Below, in pieces: positions 47,159-57,889 of a stretch of 64,000 nucleotides of DNA. Position numbers and translations under genes: made by a program. The notes beneath the pieces are model-generated. The model was not told where the DNA came from. It saw only the letters and a list, made by a program, of their open reading frames with translations, and made no database searches. Source of the stretch: Pseudomonas sp. BN417 (GTDB lineage Bacteria > Pseudomonadota > Gammaproteobacteria > Pseudomonadales > Pseudomonadaceae). The stretch lies in assembly GCF_029871205.1 (NCBI RefSeq), contig NZ_SSOJ01000166.1:59478-123477 (forward strand), given 5' to 3'. Within the stretch, counting starts at the first letter, position 1. Each line of letters starts with the position of its first letter.

Positions 47159-48508
47159 TCAGTGCTTGTCCATGCCGAGTTTCTTTTCCAGGTAGTGGAT
47201 GTTCACCCCACCCTTGCAGAAACCCTTGTCGCGCGTGAGGTCGCGGTGCAGCGGGATGTTGGTCTTGATCCCGTCGACGACGATCTCGTCCAGCGCATTG
47301 CGCATGCGCGCCATGGCTTCGTCGCGGCTGTTGCCGTAGGTGATCAGCTTGCCGATCAGCGAGTCGTAGTTCGGCGGAACCGCATAGCCGCTGTACAGGT
47401 GCGAATCGACGCGCACGCCGTTGCCGCCCGGCGCGTGGAAGTAGGTCACCTTGCCCGGGCAGGGCATGAAGTTGTCCGGGTCCTCGGCGTTGATCCGGCA
47501 TTCCAGCGCATGGCCGCGGATGACCACGTCTTCCTGCTTGATCGACAGCTTGTTGCCGGCGGCGATGCTGAGCATTTCCTTGAGGATGTCGATACCGGTG
47601 ACCATTTCGGTGACCGGGTGCTCCACCTGCACGCGAGTGTTCATCTCGATGAAGTAGAAGCGACCGTTCTCGTAGAGGAACTCGAAGGTGCCGGCGCCAC
47701 GGTAGCCGATCTCGATGCAGGCCTGGACGCAGCGGTCCAGCACTTCGGCACGGGCCTTCTCGTCGATGCCCGGAGCAGGGGCTTCTTCCAGCACCTTCTG
47801 GTGACGGCGCTGCAGGGAGCAGTCGCGGTCGCCGAGGTGGATGGCGTTGCCCTGGCCGTCGGACAGTACCTGGACTTCGACGTGGCGCGGGTTGGTGAGG
47901 AACTTCTCCAGGTAGACCATGGAGTTGCCGAAGGCCGCACCGGCTTCGGTACGGGTCAGCTTGGCCGACTTGATCAGCTCTTCTTCCTCGTACACCACGC
48001 GCATGCCGCGACCACCGCCGCCGCCAGCGGCCTTGATGATCACCGGGTAGCCCACTTCGCGGGCGATGGCCAGCGCGGTTTCCTCTTCCTCCGGCAGCGG
48101 GCCGTCGGAGCCCGGAACCGTCGGGACGCCGGAACGCTTCATGGCGTCCTTGGCCGAGACCTTGTCGCCCATCAGGCGAATGGTGTCGGCTTTCGGGCCG
48201 ATGAAGGCGAAGCCGGATTTCTCCACCTGTTCGGCGAAGTCGGCGTTTTCGGCGAGGAAGCCGTAGCCCGGGTGGATCGCGGTGGCGCCGGTGAGTTCGG
48301 CGGCGCTGATGATGGCCGGGATGCTCAGGTAGGACTGGGCTGCCGAAGCCGGACCGATGCAGACGGTCTCGTCGGCCAGGGACAGGTGCATCAGCTCACG
48401 GTCGGCCGTGGAATGCACTGCCACCGTCTTGATGCCCAGCTCCTTGCAGGCGCGCAGGATGCGCAGGGCGATCTCGCCACGGTTGGCGATCAGGACTTTT
48501 TCCAACAT
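47159..48508 (-). CDS. accC: Acetyl-CoA carboxylase biotin carboxylase subunit AccC
   Basis: A 449-residue ATP-grasp biotin carboxylase. Start [37 protein letters not shown]; the glycine-rich ATP loop is [17 protein letters not shown]; metal-binding and catalytic text is [33 protein letters not shown]. It carboxylates the biotin on AccB for malonyl-CoA synthesis. Follows accB by 17 bases; a terminator comes after. Confidence 0.97.
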   Translation of the reverse strand: MLEKVLIANRGEIALRILRACKELGIKTVAVHSTADRELMHLSLADETVCIGPASAAQSYLSIPAIISAAELTGATAIHPGYGFLAENADFAEQVEKSGFAFIGPKADTIRLMGDKVSAKDAMKRSGVPTVPGSDGPLPEEEETALAIAREVGYPVIIKAAGGGGGRGMRVVYEEEELIKSAKLTRTEAGAAFGNSMVYLEKFLTNPRHVEVQVLSDGQGNAIHLGDRDCSLQRRHQKVLEEAPAPGIDEKARAEVLDRCVQACIEIGYRGAGTFEFLYENGRFYFIEMNTRVQVEHPVTEMVTGIDILKEMLSIAAGNKLSIKQEDVVIRGHALECRINAEDPDNFMPCPGKVTYFHAPGGNGVRVDSHLYSGYAVPPNYDSLIGKLITYGNSRDEAMARMRNALDEIVVDGIKTNIPLHRDLTRDKGFCKGGVNIHYLEKKLGMDKH

Positions 48509-48525
48509 CGCAGGCTCTCCGCGGT

Positions 48526-48987
48526 TCAGACGATGGTGAACAGCGGCTGGTCGTACTCAACCGGCTGACCGTTTTCCACCAGGACGGATTCGATCACGCC
48601 GCTGGTCTCGGCCTCGATGTGGTTCATCATCTTCATGGCTTCGACGATGCAGAGGATGTCGCCTTTCTTCACGCTCTGGCCGACTTCGACGAAGGAAGCG
48701 GTGGTCGGGGACGGCGAGCGGTAGAAGGTACCGACCATCGGCGAGCGGACCACGCTGCCGTTCAGCTTCGGCGCTGCCGGAGCGGCGGCTTCGGCGGCGA
48801 CCGGGGCTGCAGCGGCAACCGGGGCGGCTACCGGAGCGGGAGCGGCGGCGTAGATCGGCTGGCCGGCGAAGGCCTTGTTGCTGTGGCGGCTGATGCGCAC
48901 GGACTCTTCGCCCTCGCGGATCTCCAGCTCGTCGATACCGGATTCTTCCAGCAGTTCGATCAGTTTCTTGACTTTACGGATATCCAT
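48526..48987 (-). CDS. accB: Biotin carboxyl carrier protein AccB
   Basis: A 153-residue BCCP. N-terminal [35 protein letters not shown], an Ala/Pro-rich linker (about 40-75), and the biotinyl domain with [29 protein letters not shown], where the lysine of EAMKM is biotinylated. The thumb-like [23 protein letters not shown] is present. Middle gene of aroQ-accB-accC. Confidence 0.97.
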   Translation of the reverse strand: MDIRKVKKLIELLEESGIDELEIREGEESVRISRHSNKAFAGQPIYAAAPAPVAAPVAAAAPVAAEAAAPAAPKLNGSVVRSPMVGTFYRSPSPTTASFVEVGQSVKKGDILCIVEAMKMMNHIEAETSGVIESVLVENGQPVEYDQPLFTIV

Positions 48988-49013
48988 TAATCATCAACTC
49001 CCAAGGGGTGAGG

Positions 49014-49457
49014 TCAGGGGCGTTCAAGGTGTTCTAGCGCCGCGTCCAGGGCCAGGCGGTAGCCGGTGGCGCCCAGACCGCAGATCACTCCCACAGCAAC
49101 GTCGGAGAAGTAGGAGTGATGGCGGAAAGGTTCTCGTTTGTGCACGTTGGACAGGTGCACTTCGATGAATGGGATGCTCACTGCGAGCATCGCGTCACGT
49201 AGGGCGACACTTGTATGCGTGAAAGCAGCAGGATTGATGATGATGAAGTCCACTCCCTCGCCGCGGGCAGCGTGGATTCGATCGATCAATTCGTACTCGG
49301 CATTGCTCTGCAGGTACATCAGGTGATGGCCGGCCTCACGGGCGCGCCGCTCCAGGTCCTGGTTGATCTCGGCCAGGGTGGTTGCGCCGTACTTGTCGGG
49401 CTCACGGGTGCCCAGCAGGTTGAGGTTGGGGCCATGCAGGACGAGCAGGGTGGCCAT
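49014..49457 (-). CDS. aroQ: Type II 3-dehydroquinate dehydratase AroQ
   Basis: A 147-residue type II dehydroquinase of the shikimate pathway. N-terminal [19 protein letters not shown] contains the active-site Tyr region; [57 protein letters not shown] carries the catalytic His and substrate-binding residues. First gene of the aroQ-accB-accC cluster, 26 bases upstream of accB, an arrangement common in pseudomonads. Confidence 0.96.
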   Translation of the reverse strand: MATLLVLHGPNLNLLGTREPDKYGATTLAEINQDLERRAREAGHHLMYLQSNAEYELIDRIHAARGEGVDFIIINPAAFTHTSVALRDAMLAVSIPFIEVHLSNVHKREPFRHHSYFSDVAVGVICGLGATGYRLALDAALEHLERP

Positions 49458-49579
49458 GCTGATTAATCCTTATTGGAGGCCAGGCGGCACTATGCCGGAA
49501 AGCCGAAAAGGCTGTCCAGTTGTCAACAATAGCCGACAAGATGCCCGGTGATTACGGCAAATATATGACGTTACATGCA

Positions 49580-51355
49580 TTAGTGCGATGCGTTCGCCTG
49601 TTGCAGACGAACGGCGAAGGCCTTGGCATCGACTTCACCTACGACACGCAGATCGGCCAATTCGTCACCCTTGCCATCGAAGAACAGGACGGCGGGCGGG
49701 CCGAACAGCTTGTAGCGGTCGAGCAGCGCGCGCTGTTCGGCGTTACTTTCGGTCATGTCGAAGCGGATCAGCCGGTAGCCGCCCAGCTGCGAGGTAACCT
49801 CCGTGGCGGTGAGGACTTCACGCTCGATGACCTTGCAACTAATGCACCAGTCGGCATACCAGTCCAGCAACAGCGGCTGGCCAGCGGCCTTGGCGTCGCC
49901 GAGGGCGGCGTCGAGTTGCGCCGGGGTCTTGATGGTCTGCCACTGGTCGGCAGCCGGTGTGGTTGCCGGCGCACCAGCAAGGTGCACACGGCCGAGGGGG
50001 CGCAGCGGATCGGACTCGCCCTTGAGGGCGCCGGTCCAGGCGGCTACCGCATAGACCAGCAGCACCAGCCCGGCCAGTTGCGCCAGGCGCTCGCGGGGCG
50101 CCTTGGGGGTGAATTCCAGGGCCCCGAGGAAGAGCGCCGCGCCGCCCGCCAGCAGGCCCCAGAGGCCGAGGGCCAGCGGGCCGGGCAGGACCCGTTCGAG
50201 CATCCACACGGCTACCGCCAGCAGCAGCACGCCGAAGGCGTTGCGCACGGCCACCATCCAATGGCCGGCCCTGGGCAGCAGTGCGCCGCCGCCGGTGGCG
50301 AAGAGCACCAGGGGCGCGCCCATGCCGAGGCCGAGGGCGAAGAGCTTCAGACCGCCACCCAGGGCGTCGCCGCTCGCACTGATATAGAGCAGGGCGCCGG
50401 CCAGGGGCGCGGATACGCAGGGCGATACCAGCAGGCTGGAGAGAACGCCGAGCAGGGCTGCGCTCCAGATCGAGCCACCCTTGGTGCTACCCGCCAGGGT
50501 GTCCAGCGGACCGCTGATGGCGCGCGGCAGGCGCAGCTCGAAGAGGCCGAACATGGCCAGGGCGAACAGTGTGAAGAAGCCGGCGAAGGGCACTAGCACC
50601 CAGGGCGATTGCAGCCGCGCCTGGAGGTTGAGTTCGGCACCGAACATGCCCATCAGCGCGCCCAGCACGGCGAAACAGGCAGCCATCGGCAGCACGTAGG
50701 CCAGCGACAGCACCAGGCCGCGGCCACCACCGGTCTGGCCGCGCAGGACCACGCCGGAGAGGATCGGCAGCATCGGCAGCACGCAGGGGGTGAAGGTCAG
50801 GCCCAGGCCGGCAAGGAAGAACAGGGCCAGTTCGTGCCAGCTCCAGCCCTTGCTGCTGGCGCTACCGACAACGCTACCGCCGCTGGCCTGTGGGCCGTCG
50901 GCCAGCTTGAGCACTTCCGTTTCCGGTGGGTAGCACAGGCCCTTGTCGGCGCAGCCCTGGTAGGTCACCCGCAGTTCGGCCGGCGGCGTGCGCGCGGGGT
51001 CGATGGGCAGGTCCACGTCCAGCACGCCGTAGTACACCTCGACGTCGCCGAAGTATTCGTCTGTCTTCTGCTTGCCCGCCGGCAACACCGCTTGGCCAAG
51101 GCCGCTGTCGGCAGGCTCGGCGCGGAACTGGAAGCGGTGGCGGTAGAGGTAGTAGCCCTCGGCATTGGTGAAGCGCAACTTCACCGAGGTCGGCGTGCTT
51201 TCCACCAGGCTGAGGCGGAAGGCCTCGCGTACCGGCAGGAAGTCGCCGCTGTTATTGAGGGAGGCACCCAGGTTCGGGCTCGGGCGGTTGTCCAGCAGCC
51301 CTGCGGCGACGGGCAGGGCCACCAGCAGCAGGATCAGGCTCAGCAGGCGGCGCAT
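49580..51355 (-). CDS. dsbD: Thiol:disulfide interchange protein DsbD
   Basis: A 591-residue membrane electron carrier. The ATG at 51355 (MRRLLSLILLLVALPVAAGLLDN) starts a signal peptide. The periplasmic alpha domain (about 20-165) has its redox cysteines in QGCADKGLCYPP. The membrane domain (about 175-440) has them in FTPCVLPMLPILSG and LLVSPCVSAPLAG. The thioredoxin-like gamma domain has CxxC in YADWCISCKVIER near residue 500. It moves electrons from cytoplasmic thioredoxin to periplasmic DsbC/DsbG and cytochrome c maturation. Monocistronic in appearance. Confidence 0.94.
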   Translation of the reverse strand: MRRLLSLILLLVALPVAAGLLDNRPSPNLGASLNNSGDFLPVREAFRLSLVESTPTSVKLRFTNAEGYYLYRHRFQFRAEPADSGLGQAVLPAGKQKTDEYFGDVEVYYGVLDVDLPIDPARTPPAELRVTYQGCADKGLCYPPETEVLKLADGPQASGGSVVGSASSKGWSWHELALFFLAGLGLTFTPCVLPMLPILSGVVLRGQTGGGRGLVLSLAYVLPMAACFAVLGALMGMFGAELNLQARLQSPWVLVPFAGFFTLFALAMFGLFELRLPRAISGPLDTLAGSTKGGSIWSAALLGVLSSLLVSPCVSAPLAGALLYISASGDALGGGLKLFALGLGMGAPLVLFATGGGALLPRAGHWMVAVRNAFGVLLLAVAVWMLERVLPGPLALGLWGLLAGGAALFLGALEFTPKAPRERLAQLAGLVLLVYAVAAWTGALKGESDPLRPLGRVHLAGAPATTPAADQWQTIKTPAQLDAALGDAKAAGQPLLLDWYADWCISCKVIEREVLTATEVTSQLGGYRLIRFDMTESNAEQRALLDRYKLFGPPAVLFFDGKGDELADLRVVGEVDAKAFAVRLQQANASH

Positions 51356-51447
51356 GGAGGTCTCTTGGTCGGAAAGTGCCCGCATCATAGCGAATCTCGG
51401 GCCTTTCCTGCAGGTTCGCAGCTGTAAGCAGCTTTGTCCCAGGTTGA

Positions 51448-51514
51448 TGTAGGAGCGAGCTTGCTCGCGAATCGCATTGCACGGGGCCTTTCGCGAGCAA
51501 GCTCGCTCCTACAG
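51448..51514. repeat. REP-like palindrome, family IV (TGTAGGAGCGAGCTTGCTCGCGA)
   Basis: Inverted pair: TGTAGGAGCGAGCTTGCTCG and CGAGCAAGCTCGCTCCTACA around ATCGCATTGCACGGGGCC. It lies between dsbD and the chemoreceptor gene. This type is well known to me from many Pseudomonas genomes, and it is seen once here. Confidence 0.9.
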
Positions 51515-51543
51515 AGAACTCGGGCGCGACAATAGGTCGCGCC

Positions 51544-53508
51544 TCAGACGCGGAAGGCCTGTACCGCCGTGTGGAGCTCACCACCCAGTTGCAGCAGGCG
51601 CTCGCCCTGGCTACGGCTTTCGCCGATGCGTGCCAGGTTGTCGCCACCCTGCTGGTGGATCTGCTCGCTGTGGTCGCGGATATCGCGGACCGCGCCGCTC
51701 TGCTGGGCCGTGGCGTCGGCGATGCGCTCGGCCATGCTGGCGATGGTGCGGATGGCGCTGACCACTTCCACCAACGCGCCATCGGCGGCCGCGGCCTGCT
51801 CGGCGCTGGTCTCGGCGTGCTCCACCTGGATGCGCATGGCGTCCACCGAGTGCCGCGCAGCCTGCTGCAGGCGCGCGATCAGTTGCTGGATCTCGGCGGT
51901 GGCGCCGGCGGTGCGCTGGGCCAGGGAGCGGACCTCGTCGGCGACCACGGCGAAGCCACGGCCCATCTCGCCGGCGCGGGCGGCCTCGATGGCCGCGTTG
52001 AGCGCCAGCAGGTTGGTCTGCTCGGCAATGCCGCGGATCACCGTCAGCACCTTGTCAATGGTCTCGGTTTCCTCGGCCAGGCGCTCCACCGCCTGGGCGT
52101 TGTTCTGCACCTCGCCTACCAGTTGGTGCAGCCCGGCCAGGCTCTGGTCGATCACGCTCTGGCCCTGTTCCACGGCGCGCCCGGCATCGCGGCTGGCATC
52201 CGCGGCCAGGCTGGCGTCGCCGGCCACCTGCTGGATGGTGCTTTCCAGTTCGCCCAGGGCGTCGCGGATCTGTGCGGTGCCGCCGGCCTGGTCCTCGGCG
52301 CCGGCGTGCAGGCCGTTGTTCAGTTCGGCCAGGGCGCTGCTGCTGCCGGCCACCTGTTCGGCGTGCTGGCGGATGGTGCCCACCAGTTCGCCCAGATAGT
52401 CCCGGAGGCGGTTGAGGGAGTCTTCGATCAGGCGCAGGTCGCGTGTGCTGGAGCCCAGCGCCATAGGCTGGCTGAAATCGCCGGCGGCCCAGGCTCCCAG
52501 GGCGCCGACCAGCCGACCGAGCACCTGGGTCAGGCGACGCTGGATGCGGTCGATGGACAGGGCGATGAGCAGGATCAGGCCGATCATCAGACCCTGGATC
52601 AGCCGGACCTCGCCCTGGATGCGGCCGTGCTCGGCGCGCACCTGGGGCTCCAGGGCGGCGAGCGCCGCCTGCAGGGCATCGACCCGCTGGGCGGTCGTGG
52701 CGACCAACTCGGCGCGGCGCTGGATCAGTTCGCGGGTGCGGGCCAGTTCGCCGGGGTAGCGCTTGAGGAGGCCCGCCAGCTCACGCTTGAGGGCGGCGCC
52801 GCGGTCCTCGGCCTGGCTGGCTTCGCTGTTGCTTTCCAGGCCCATCATCGCGGCGAAGTCGTCGGCCGCCGAGCCGCCGCTATCGGTCACGCCGAGCAGG
52901 GGTAACTGCTCCAGCCGGGCGCTGTCGTGGCCCAGGGCTTCCAGTTCGCGCAGGGCGTCGGCGGCCAGCTCGTCGTGACCGCTGGCCACCAGCTTGGCGC
53001 GGGCCTGGCTCAGGCGGTTGAGGTGCTGGGCGGCGGCGAACAGCGGCGCACGGTAGTCGGCGGCGGCCGCCGTGCTGGCCGAGCCGGCGTACTGGGCCAA
53101 CTGGTCGAGGGCGCCGGCGATCTCCCGCTCGGCCTGGATCAGCAGTCCTTGCGGGTCGCCCGCCAGCTTGCCGGCAGCCAGCAGTTCGCCACGGGTGAAT
53201 TCGCGCAGTTCATTGAAGCTTGGCAGCAGTTCGTCGGTGAGTTCGGCTGGCAGCTGGCCGAGGCGCTGTTCCAGGCTGTCGATGCCCTGGCTGGCGGCAC
53301 TGTGGCGCAAGGCGTCGCCGCTCGCGAGGTAGACCTGGACGTTGTCCGCCACCTCGCCGCGGAAGCGCTGGGCCAGCTCCAGGTACTGCTCCATCAGCTG
53401 GTAGGGCCGTTCCAGGGCCTGTTGCGACCACCAGAGGGTGGCCCCCAGCGCCAGGCACACGGTGACCAGCAGCAGGGTGATGAGGTTGGTGAGTAGCTTC
53501 AGGCGCAT
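51544..53508 (-). CDS. ctpL: Methyl-accepting chemotaxis protein (CtpL-like)
   Basis: A 654-residue chemoreceptor. The ATG at 53508 starts the first membrane segment ([23 protein letters not shown]). The periplasmic helical domain spans about 30-310, the second membrane segment is near 315-335 ([14 protein letters not shown]), a HAMP-like region follows, and the signalling tip is [35 protein letters not shown]. Position between dsbD and the diguanylate cyclase matches P. aeruginosa CtpL, a receptor for inorganic phosphate (at low concentration) and 4-chloroaniline. The ligand is inferred from that position. Confidence 0.85.
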   Translation of the reverse strand: MRLKLLTNLITLLLVTVCLALGATLWWSQQALERPYQLMEQYLELAQRFRGEVADNVQVYLASGDALRHSAASQGIDSLEQRLGQLPAELTDELLPSFNELREFTRGELLAAGKLAGDPQGLLIQAEREIAGALDQLAQYAGSASTAAAADYRAPLFAAAQHLNRLSQARAKLVASGHDELAADALRELEALGHDSARLEQLPLLGVTDSGGSAADDFAAMMGLESNSEASQAEDRGAALKRELAGLLKRYPGELARTRELIQRRAELVATTAQRVDALQAALAALEPQVRAEHGRIQGEVRLIQGLMIGLILLIALSIDRIQRRLTQVLGRLVGALGAWAAGDFSQPMALGSSTRDLRLIEDSLNRLRDYLGELVGTIRQHAEQVAGSSSALAELNNGLHAGAEDQAGGTAQIRDALGELESTIQQVAGDASLAADASRDAGRAVEQGQSVIDQSLAGLHQLVGEVQNNAQAVERLAEETETIDKVLTVIRGIAEQTNLLALNAAIEAARAGEMGRGFAVVADEVRSLAQRTAGATAEIQQLIARLQQAARHSVDAMRIQVEHAETSAEQAAAADGALVEVVSAIRTIASMAERIADATAQQSGAVRDIRDHSEQIHQQGGDNLARIGESRSQGERLLQLGGELHTAVQAFRV

Positions 53509-53581
53509 CCTGTCCTCGACAGACTTCTGAGGGGTGGCCAGATGATATTGCTGTTTGGTGACAGTCCCGTGACGACGGGCC

Positions 53582-55198
53582 TCAGTCCCGGTGCAGCTCC
53601 ACCCGGTTGCGACCGCCGTGCTTGGCGCGGTAGAGCGCTTCGTCCGCCTGCTTGGACAGTTGGTTGATGTCCAGGCCGTCACGCAGCTGGGCGATGCCGC
53701 AGCTGAAGGTACAGGACAGATCGTGGGGCTGCGCCGGGTAGCGAATCTCGGCGAAGCGCCGGCGGATCGCCTCCAGCACCCGGTGCGCGGCTTCCAGGTC
53801 GGTGTCTGGAAGCACCACGGCGAATTCCTCGCCGCCGTAGCGGCCGATATGGTCGGTCTTGCGCAGGCGCTGCTTGAGGAACAGCGCCAGGCTCTTGATC
53901 ACGCGGTCACCCATGGGGTGGCCATAGGTGTCGTTGACCTTCTTGAAGTGGTCGATGTCGAGCATGGCGAAGCACAGCGGCTTGCCGTCGCGCCGCGCCC
54001 TGGAGCTGGCGTCTTCCAGCAGCTGCAGGGTGTGGGTGTGGTTGAACAGGCCCGTGAGGCTGTCGCGGACCATGCGCGCCTTCAGGCTGCGTGCGCGAGT
54101 AGCGCGGGTGCGTACGGTGGCGATCAGGTGGCGCGGCTTGATCGGCTTGGTGAGGAAGTCGTCGCCGCCTTCGCTCATGGCGTCCAGCTGCTTGTTCAGG
54201 TCGTCCTCGGCGGACAGGTAGATGATCGGCACGCTGACGTAGCGCTCGTGCTGGCGGATCACCTTGGCCAGCTCGGTGCCCAGGCACTCGGGCATGTACA
54301 TGTCGAGGATGATCAGGTCGGGCTGGAAGTCGGCCAGGGCCAGCAGGGCCTGCACCGGCTCGGTGATGACCCGGGTGACGATGCCGGCGGAGTTGAGAAC
54401 CAGCTCGGTATGGGTGGCCTGGGCGCGGGAGTCGTCGACGATCAGCACCTTGAACGGGTCGTAATGGGCGGTACGGGTCAGGGTTTCCAGCTTCTCCAGC
54501 AGGCTGGAGGCGTCCAGGGCGCCGGTGAAGAATTCCTGGCCGCCGGCGCGCACGGCCGCCAGGCGGGTCGGGGCATCGGTTTCCTCGTGGCTGAAGAAGA
54601 TGATCGGCAGCTTCTGCTCCAGGCCCTGCTGGGCCTCCCGCGCCAGCTCCAGGCCCTGGCCCGGTCCGGCGAAGTCGATTTCCAGGACGATGGCCGCCGG
54701 GTGCCGTTCGGCCATGGCCGCGCGAAAGGCGCTGGCGCTGTCCAGGCGTTGGGCGTTGAGGCCGAAGAACTCCAGTTGCTGGACCAGGCGCCCGGCGCGG
54801 TCCTCGCTCTGCAGCGCCAGGTACACCGGCTTGCGCAGCGGGGGCAGGAAGGTCTGCTCGAACTGGTCGCCATGGCGCAGGCCGGTACGCGAGAGCCGCT
54901 GCATCAGCAGGCTGAGCTCGGTGATCAGGTCGCTGGACAGCCGACCGCGATTCTCCTCCACGCCGCGCAGGCAGTTGCCGATGGCCACCGCCAGGCGGCT
55001 ATGCTCGGTCTGCTCGAAGCGTTCGGCATAGCGCTGCAGGTTGAGGCTGGCCTCGGCCAGTTCGGTCATGCAGGCCAGGTTCCATTCGCTGCGTTGCAGA
55101 CGCTGCCAGATCTCCAGCACATGCCGGGCCTGGTTGATGACGCGCTGGGCGAAGTGATTCTTGAGGCGGTCGCGGCTCGGATCTTCGTGCTCGGTCAT
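53582..55198 (-). CDS. gcbA: Diguanylate cyclase with two receiver domains (GcbA/AdcA-like)
   Basis: A 538-residue response regulator. Residues about 1-120 are helical; receiver 1 about 125-240; receiver 2 about 250-370 ([18 protein letters not shown], phosphoacceptor Asp in [13 protein letters not shown], lysine in [10 protein letters not shown]); GGDEF about 375-535 with the active site [13 protein letters not shown]. An inhibitory RxxD (RKTD) lies five residues before it. Receiver 1 has Glu in the expected Asp position (VLEIDF) and no clear lysine, so it is probably not phosphorylated. It makes c-di-GMP; the P. aeruginosa and P. fluorescens homologues promote early attachment. Confidence 0.87.
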   Translation of the reverse strand: MTEHEDPSRDRLKNHFAQRVINQARHVLEIWQRLQRSEWNLACMTELAEASLNLQRYAERFEQTEHSRLAVAIGNCLRGVEENRGRLSSDLITELSLLMQRLSRTGLRHGDQFEQTFLPPLRKPVYLALQSEDRAGRLVQQLEFFGLNAQRLDSASAFRAAMAERHPAAIVLEIDFAGPGQGLELAREAQQGLEQKLPIIFFSHEETDAPTRLAAVRAGGQEFFTGALDASSLLEKLETLTRTAHYDPFKVLIVDDSRAQATHTELVLNSAGIVTRVITEPVQALLALADFQPDLIILDMYMPECLGTELAKVIRQHERYVSVPIIYLSAEDDLNKQLDAMSEGGDDFLTKPIKPRHLIATVRTRATRARSLKARMVRDSLTGLFNHTHTLQLLEDASSRARRDGKPLCFAMLDIDHFKKVNDTYGHPMGDRVIKSLALFLKQRLRKTDHIGRYGGEEFAVVLPDTDLEAAHRVLEAIRRRFAEIRYPAQPHDLSCTFSCGIAQLRDGLDINQLSKQADEALYRAKHGGRNRVELHRD

Positions 55199-55492
55199 GG
55201 CCCGGCTTCTTGAGGGGGTGTGTCGCCTGGAGGCGATCGAGTGATGGCTCTATGCTATCACCTTGTGACGGGTACACCAGTGCCATCTGTCCCGCTATTG
55301 CCACATGCTCTGGGTCGATATCGTCAATTTGCGACCCGGAGGTTTACAGGACCGGCGCACCGGCTGATGGTTTGGCCCGCGGCCACTGCGCGGCGGTCGC
55401 GCTTCCCTTATAGTGCTGGGCTCGGCCACAACCACCGCTGCGGATCGTGGTCGAACCTTATCCGTGCTGATCGAAACTTGAAGGACACTGCC

Positions 55493-56563
55493 ATGCTGGA
55501 CTGGAAGAAGCGTATGGGCGACGCGCGTGACCGCGTCGATGATTCGGTTGACGACGTGCGCAGCTACCTGGGCGGTATCTGGCTGAGCCGTGCCCTCGCC
55601 AGCCTGCTGGTGATCTACCTGCTGGCCTGCGTGGTGGTGGGCTGGTACTGGAGCCGCGAGCCCGATCTCTTCCCGGTGCAGCAAAATGCCCAGGCTGCCG
55701 CCGAGCGGGCGGGGCGCCAGATGGTCAGCGGCTACACCACGGTGGAAACCCTCAAGACGGTCGCCCAGACCCTGCTCGACAAGAGCGGCGGCTATGTGAC
55801 CAACGACCTGGCGCCCCCCGGCCTGTGGCTGGACAACATGCCCAGCTGGGAGTACGGCGTGCTGGTCCAGGTGCGCGACCTGTCCCGCGCCCTGCGCAAG
55901 GACTTCGCCCGTTCCCAGTCGCAGTCCACCGAAGACCCGGACCTGGCCAAGGCCGAGCCGCGTTTCAACTTCGACAACAAGAGCTGGGCCCTGCCCGCTT
56001 CCGAGTCCGAGTATCAGGAAGGCATCCGCTCGCTGGATCGTTACCTGGCCCGACTGGCTAACCCCAATCAGCCAAACGCGCAGTTCTATACCCGCGCCGA
56101 CAACCTGAACAACTGGCTGGGCGACGTCGCCACCCGCCTCGGTTCGTTGTCCCAGCGCCTCTCCGCCAGCGTCGGCCGGGTGCGCCTGAACACCGACATC
56201 AGCCCGGAAGCGGCAGCCGCTACCGGCAAGGTGCCGGAAGTGAGCGAGGAGGTAGTCGAGACCCCCTGGCTACAGATCGACAACGTCTTCTATGAAGCCC
56301 GTGGCCAGGCCTGGGCGCTGTCCCACATCCTGCGCGCCATCGAGGTCGACTTCGCCGACGTGCTGGCGAAGAAGAACGCCACCATCAGCGTGCGCCAGAT
56401 CATCCGCGAGCTGGAGGCGGCCCAGGAGCCCCTGTGGAGCCCCATGGTGCTGAATGGCAGCGGCTACGGCATTCTGGCCAACCATTCTCTGGTGATGGCC
56501 AACTACATTTCCCGCGCCAACGCTGCGGTGATCGACCTGCGCCAGCTGCTGGAGCAGGGCTGA
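55493..56563 (+). CDS. DUF2333 family membrane protein
   Basis: A 356-residue protein. The ATG at 55493 (MLDWKKRMGDARDRVDDSVDDVRSYLGGIWLSRALASLLVIYLLACVVVGWYW) follows a TTGAAGGACACTGCC site; the in-frame extension upstream is not supported. One membrane segment lies at about 33-52, and the rest is predicted periplasmic and helical. The family is widespread in gammaproteobacteria with no assigned role. The stop overlaps the NUDIX gene start (TGATG), so they are co-translated. Confidence 0.82.
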   Translation: MLDWKKRMGDARDRVDDSVDDVRSYLGGIWLSRALASLLVIYLLACVVVGWYWSREPDLFPVQQNAQAAAERAGRQMVSGYTTVETLKTVAQTLLDKSGGYVTNDLAPPGLWLDNMPSWEYGVLVQVRDLSRALRKDFARSQSQSTEDPDLAKAEPRFNFDNKSWALPASESEYQEGIRSLDRYLARLANPNQPNAQFYTRADNLNNWLGDVATRLGSLSQRLSASVGRVRLNTDISPEAAAATGKVPEVSEEVVETPWLQIDNVFYEARGQAWALSHILRAIEVDFADVLAKKNATISVRQIIRELEAAQEPLWSPMVLNGSGYGILANHSLVMANYISRANAAVIDLRQLLEQG

Positions 56564-57087
56564 TGGCAATCGACGAACGCGAGGCGGCCCACCGCGCCGC
56601 CTCCGACGCCGAACGGGTGACCTGGGTCGACGAGGAGGACCGCCCCCTCGGCGGCCTGCCGCGCGCCGAGCTGCGCGAGCGCGGACTGATTTCCCGCGGA
56701 ACCTTCATCCTGCTGTTCAATTCCGCCGGCCAGCTCTGCGTGCACCGGCGCACCCTGAGCAAGGCGCTCTATCCGGGCTATTGGGACGTGGCGGCCGGCG
56801 GCATGGTGCAGGAAGGCGAGGACTACGCCGAATCCGCCGCCCGCGAGCTGGAGGAGGAGCTCGGCGTCAGTGGCGTGCCCCTGCGCGAGCATGGCCGCTT
56901 CTTTTTCGACGAGCCGGGCAACCGCCTCTGGGGCGCGGTGTTCTCGGCCGTCTCCGACGCGCCGCTGAAGCTGCAGCCGGAAGAAGTGCTGGAAGCACGC
57001 TTCATGAGCCTGGACGAAGCCCTGGCCCTGAACCCCTGCTGCCCTGACTCCCTCAAGGCGCTGAAGCTGTACCTCGCATCCTTGTAG
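56563..57087 (+). CDS. NUDIX hydrolase (YfcD-like)
   Basis: A 174-residue NUDIX enzyme. The ATG at 56563 overlaps the preceding stop. The NUDIX box is GGMVQEGEDYAESAARELEEELGV near residues 72-94 and fits GX5EX7REUXEEXGU. The opening VTWVDEEDRPLGGLPRAELRERGLISRGTFILLFNSAGQLCVHRRTLSKALYPGYWDVAAGG resembles YfcD and isopentenyl-diphosphate isomerase-like NUDIX proteins. Substrate unknown. Its TAG stop lies in the first bases of a REP element. Confidence 0.83.
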   Translation: MAIDEREAAHRAASDAERVTWVDEEDRPLGGLPRAELRERGLISRGTFILLFNSAGQLCVHRRTLSKALYPGYWDVAAGGMVQEGEDYAESAARELEEELGVSGVPLREHGRFFFDEPGNRLWGAVFSAVSDAPLKLQPEEVLEARFMSLDEALALNPCCPDSLKALKLYLASL

Positions 57088-57185
57088 GTTGGGCTGAGCT
57101 ATGCGAAGCCCAACGTCCGAGGTCGCCGGCTATGCATTCGTTGGGCTTCGCTGCGCTCTGCGGAACGCCGCCCGGCCCAACCTAC
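57084..57185. repeat. REP-like inverted pair, family I
   Basis: GTAGGTTGGGCTGAGC..GCGAAGCCCAAC facing GTTGGGCTTCGCTGCG..CGGCCCAACCTACG. It begins within the last codons of the NUDIX gene and supplies its stop. Confidence 0.85.
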
Positions 57186-57441
57186 GAAAGGTTCACCAAA
57201 TCCGCGTGCGGCGCGGGTTTGTGCAGAATCCCGGACCTTTTCGTGCGGGATGCTGCACGGAGTCGCCATTCTGTCGATCAATGGCGCATTTTCGTACTTA
57301 GCATTCGCCGCGAATGCTGCTAAATTTCGCCCCCTTTCAACCCTGGCCTCCCGGCCAGGCTGCGCTGCCCCTGCCAGAGTGGGGCTTCGCGGTCGGCACC
57401 CCGCCGACCAGTCGCTATCCTGACCCCTACGAGGAAAGCCG
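57186..57441. promoter_or_regulatory. Upstream region of sui1 with a 19-base palindrome
   Basis: Together with the REP before it, this makes a 354-base gap without a gene. The notable item is a perfect palindrome at 57300-57318 (arms AGCATTCG/CGAATGCT, centre CCG). The AT-richer stretch around 57285-57330 is the likely promoter area. No coding frame is supported. Confidence 0.4.
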
Positions 57442-57813
57442 GTGGTCAAGAAAGCTTCGTCCTTTGCCGCCCTCGGCGGTTTGGTGTACTCCACCGACAG
57501 CGGCCGGCACTGCCCGGAATGCCGCCAGCCCCTCGATGCCTGCATCTGCAAGCAAGCCACTGTGCCTGCTGGCGACGGCATTGCCCGCGTGCGCCGGGAA
57601 ACCAAGGGCCGTGGCGGCAAGACCGTCACCACCGTCAGCGGCGTGCCGCTGGCCGAAGACGCCCTGAAGGAGCTGGCCAGCGCGTTGAAACGCCGCTGTG
57701 GAACCGGTGGAGCACTGAAGGACGGCGTGATCGAGATCCAGGGCGACCACGTGGACCTGTTGCTTGAAGAACTCGCCAAGCGCGGCTTCAAGGCCAAGAA
57801 ATCCGGCGGCTGA
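57442..57813 (+). CDS. SUI1-family translation factor (YciH-like)
   Basis: A 123-residue SUI1/eIF1-like protein. The conserved C-terminal domain has RETKGRGGKTVTTVSGVPLAEDALKELASALKRRCGTGGALKDGVIEIQGDHVDLLLEELAKRGFKAKKSGG. The N-terminus contains CPECRQPLDACIC, a possible zinc site. Bacterial YciH can affect start-codon fidelity in vitro; the physiological role is unclear. Immediately upstream of speA, as in P. aeruginosa. Confidence 0.88.
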   Translation: MVKKASSFAALGGLVYSTDSGRHCPECRQPLDACICKQATVPAGDGIARVRRETKGRGGKTVTTVSGVPLAEDALKELASALKRRCGTGGALKDGVIEIQGDHVDLLLEELAKRGFKAKKSGG

Positions 57814-57889
57814 GCCACGGCTTTCTAAACTGACTGCGGGAAAACGCGGTCAACACTCCAACGTCATACGACCGAATTAACCTGTCCAA

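Noticed and set aside
53591..55213. 540-codon open frame antisense to the diguanylate cyclase gene
   Set aside because: Shadow; the sense strand carries complete GGDEF and receiver motifs.
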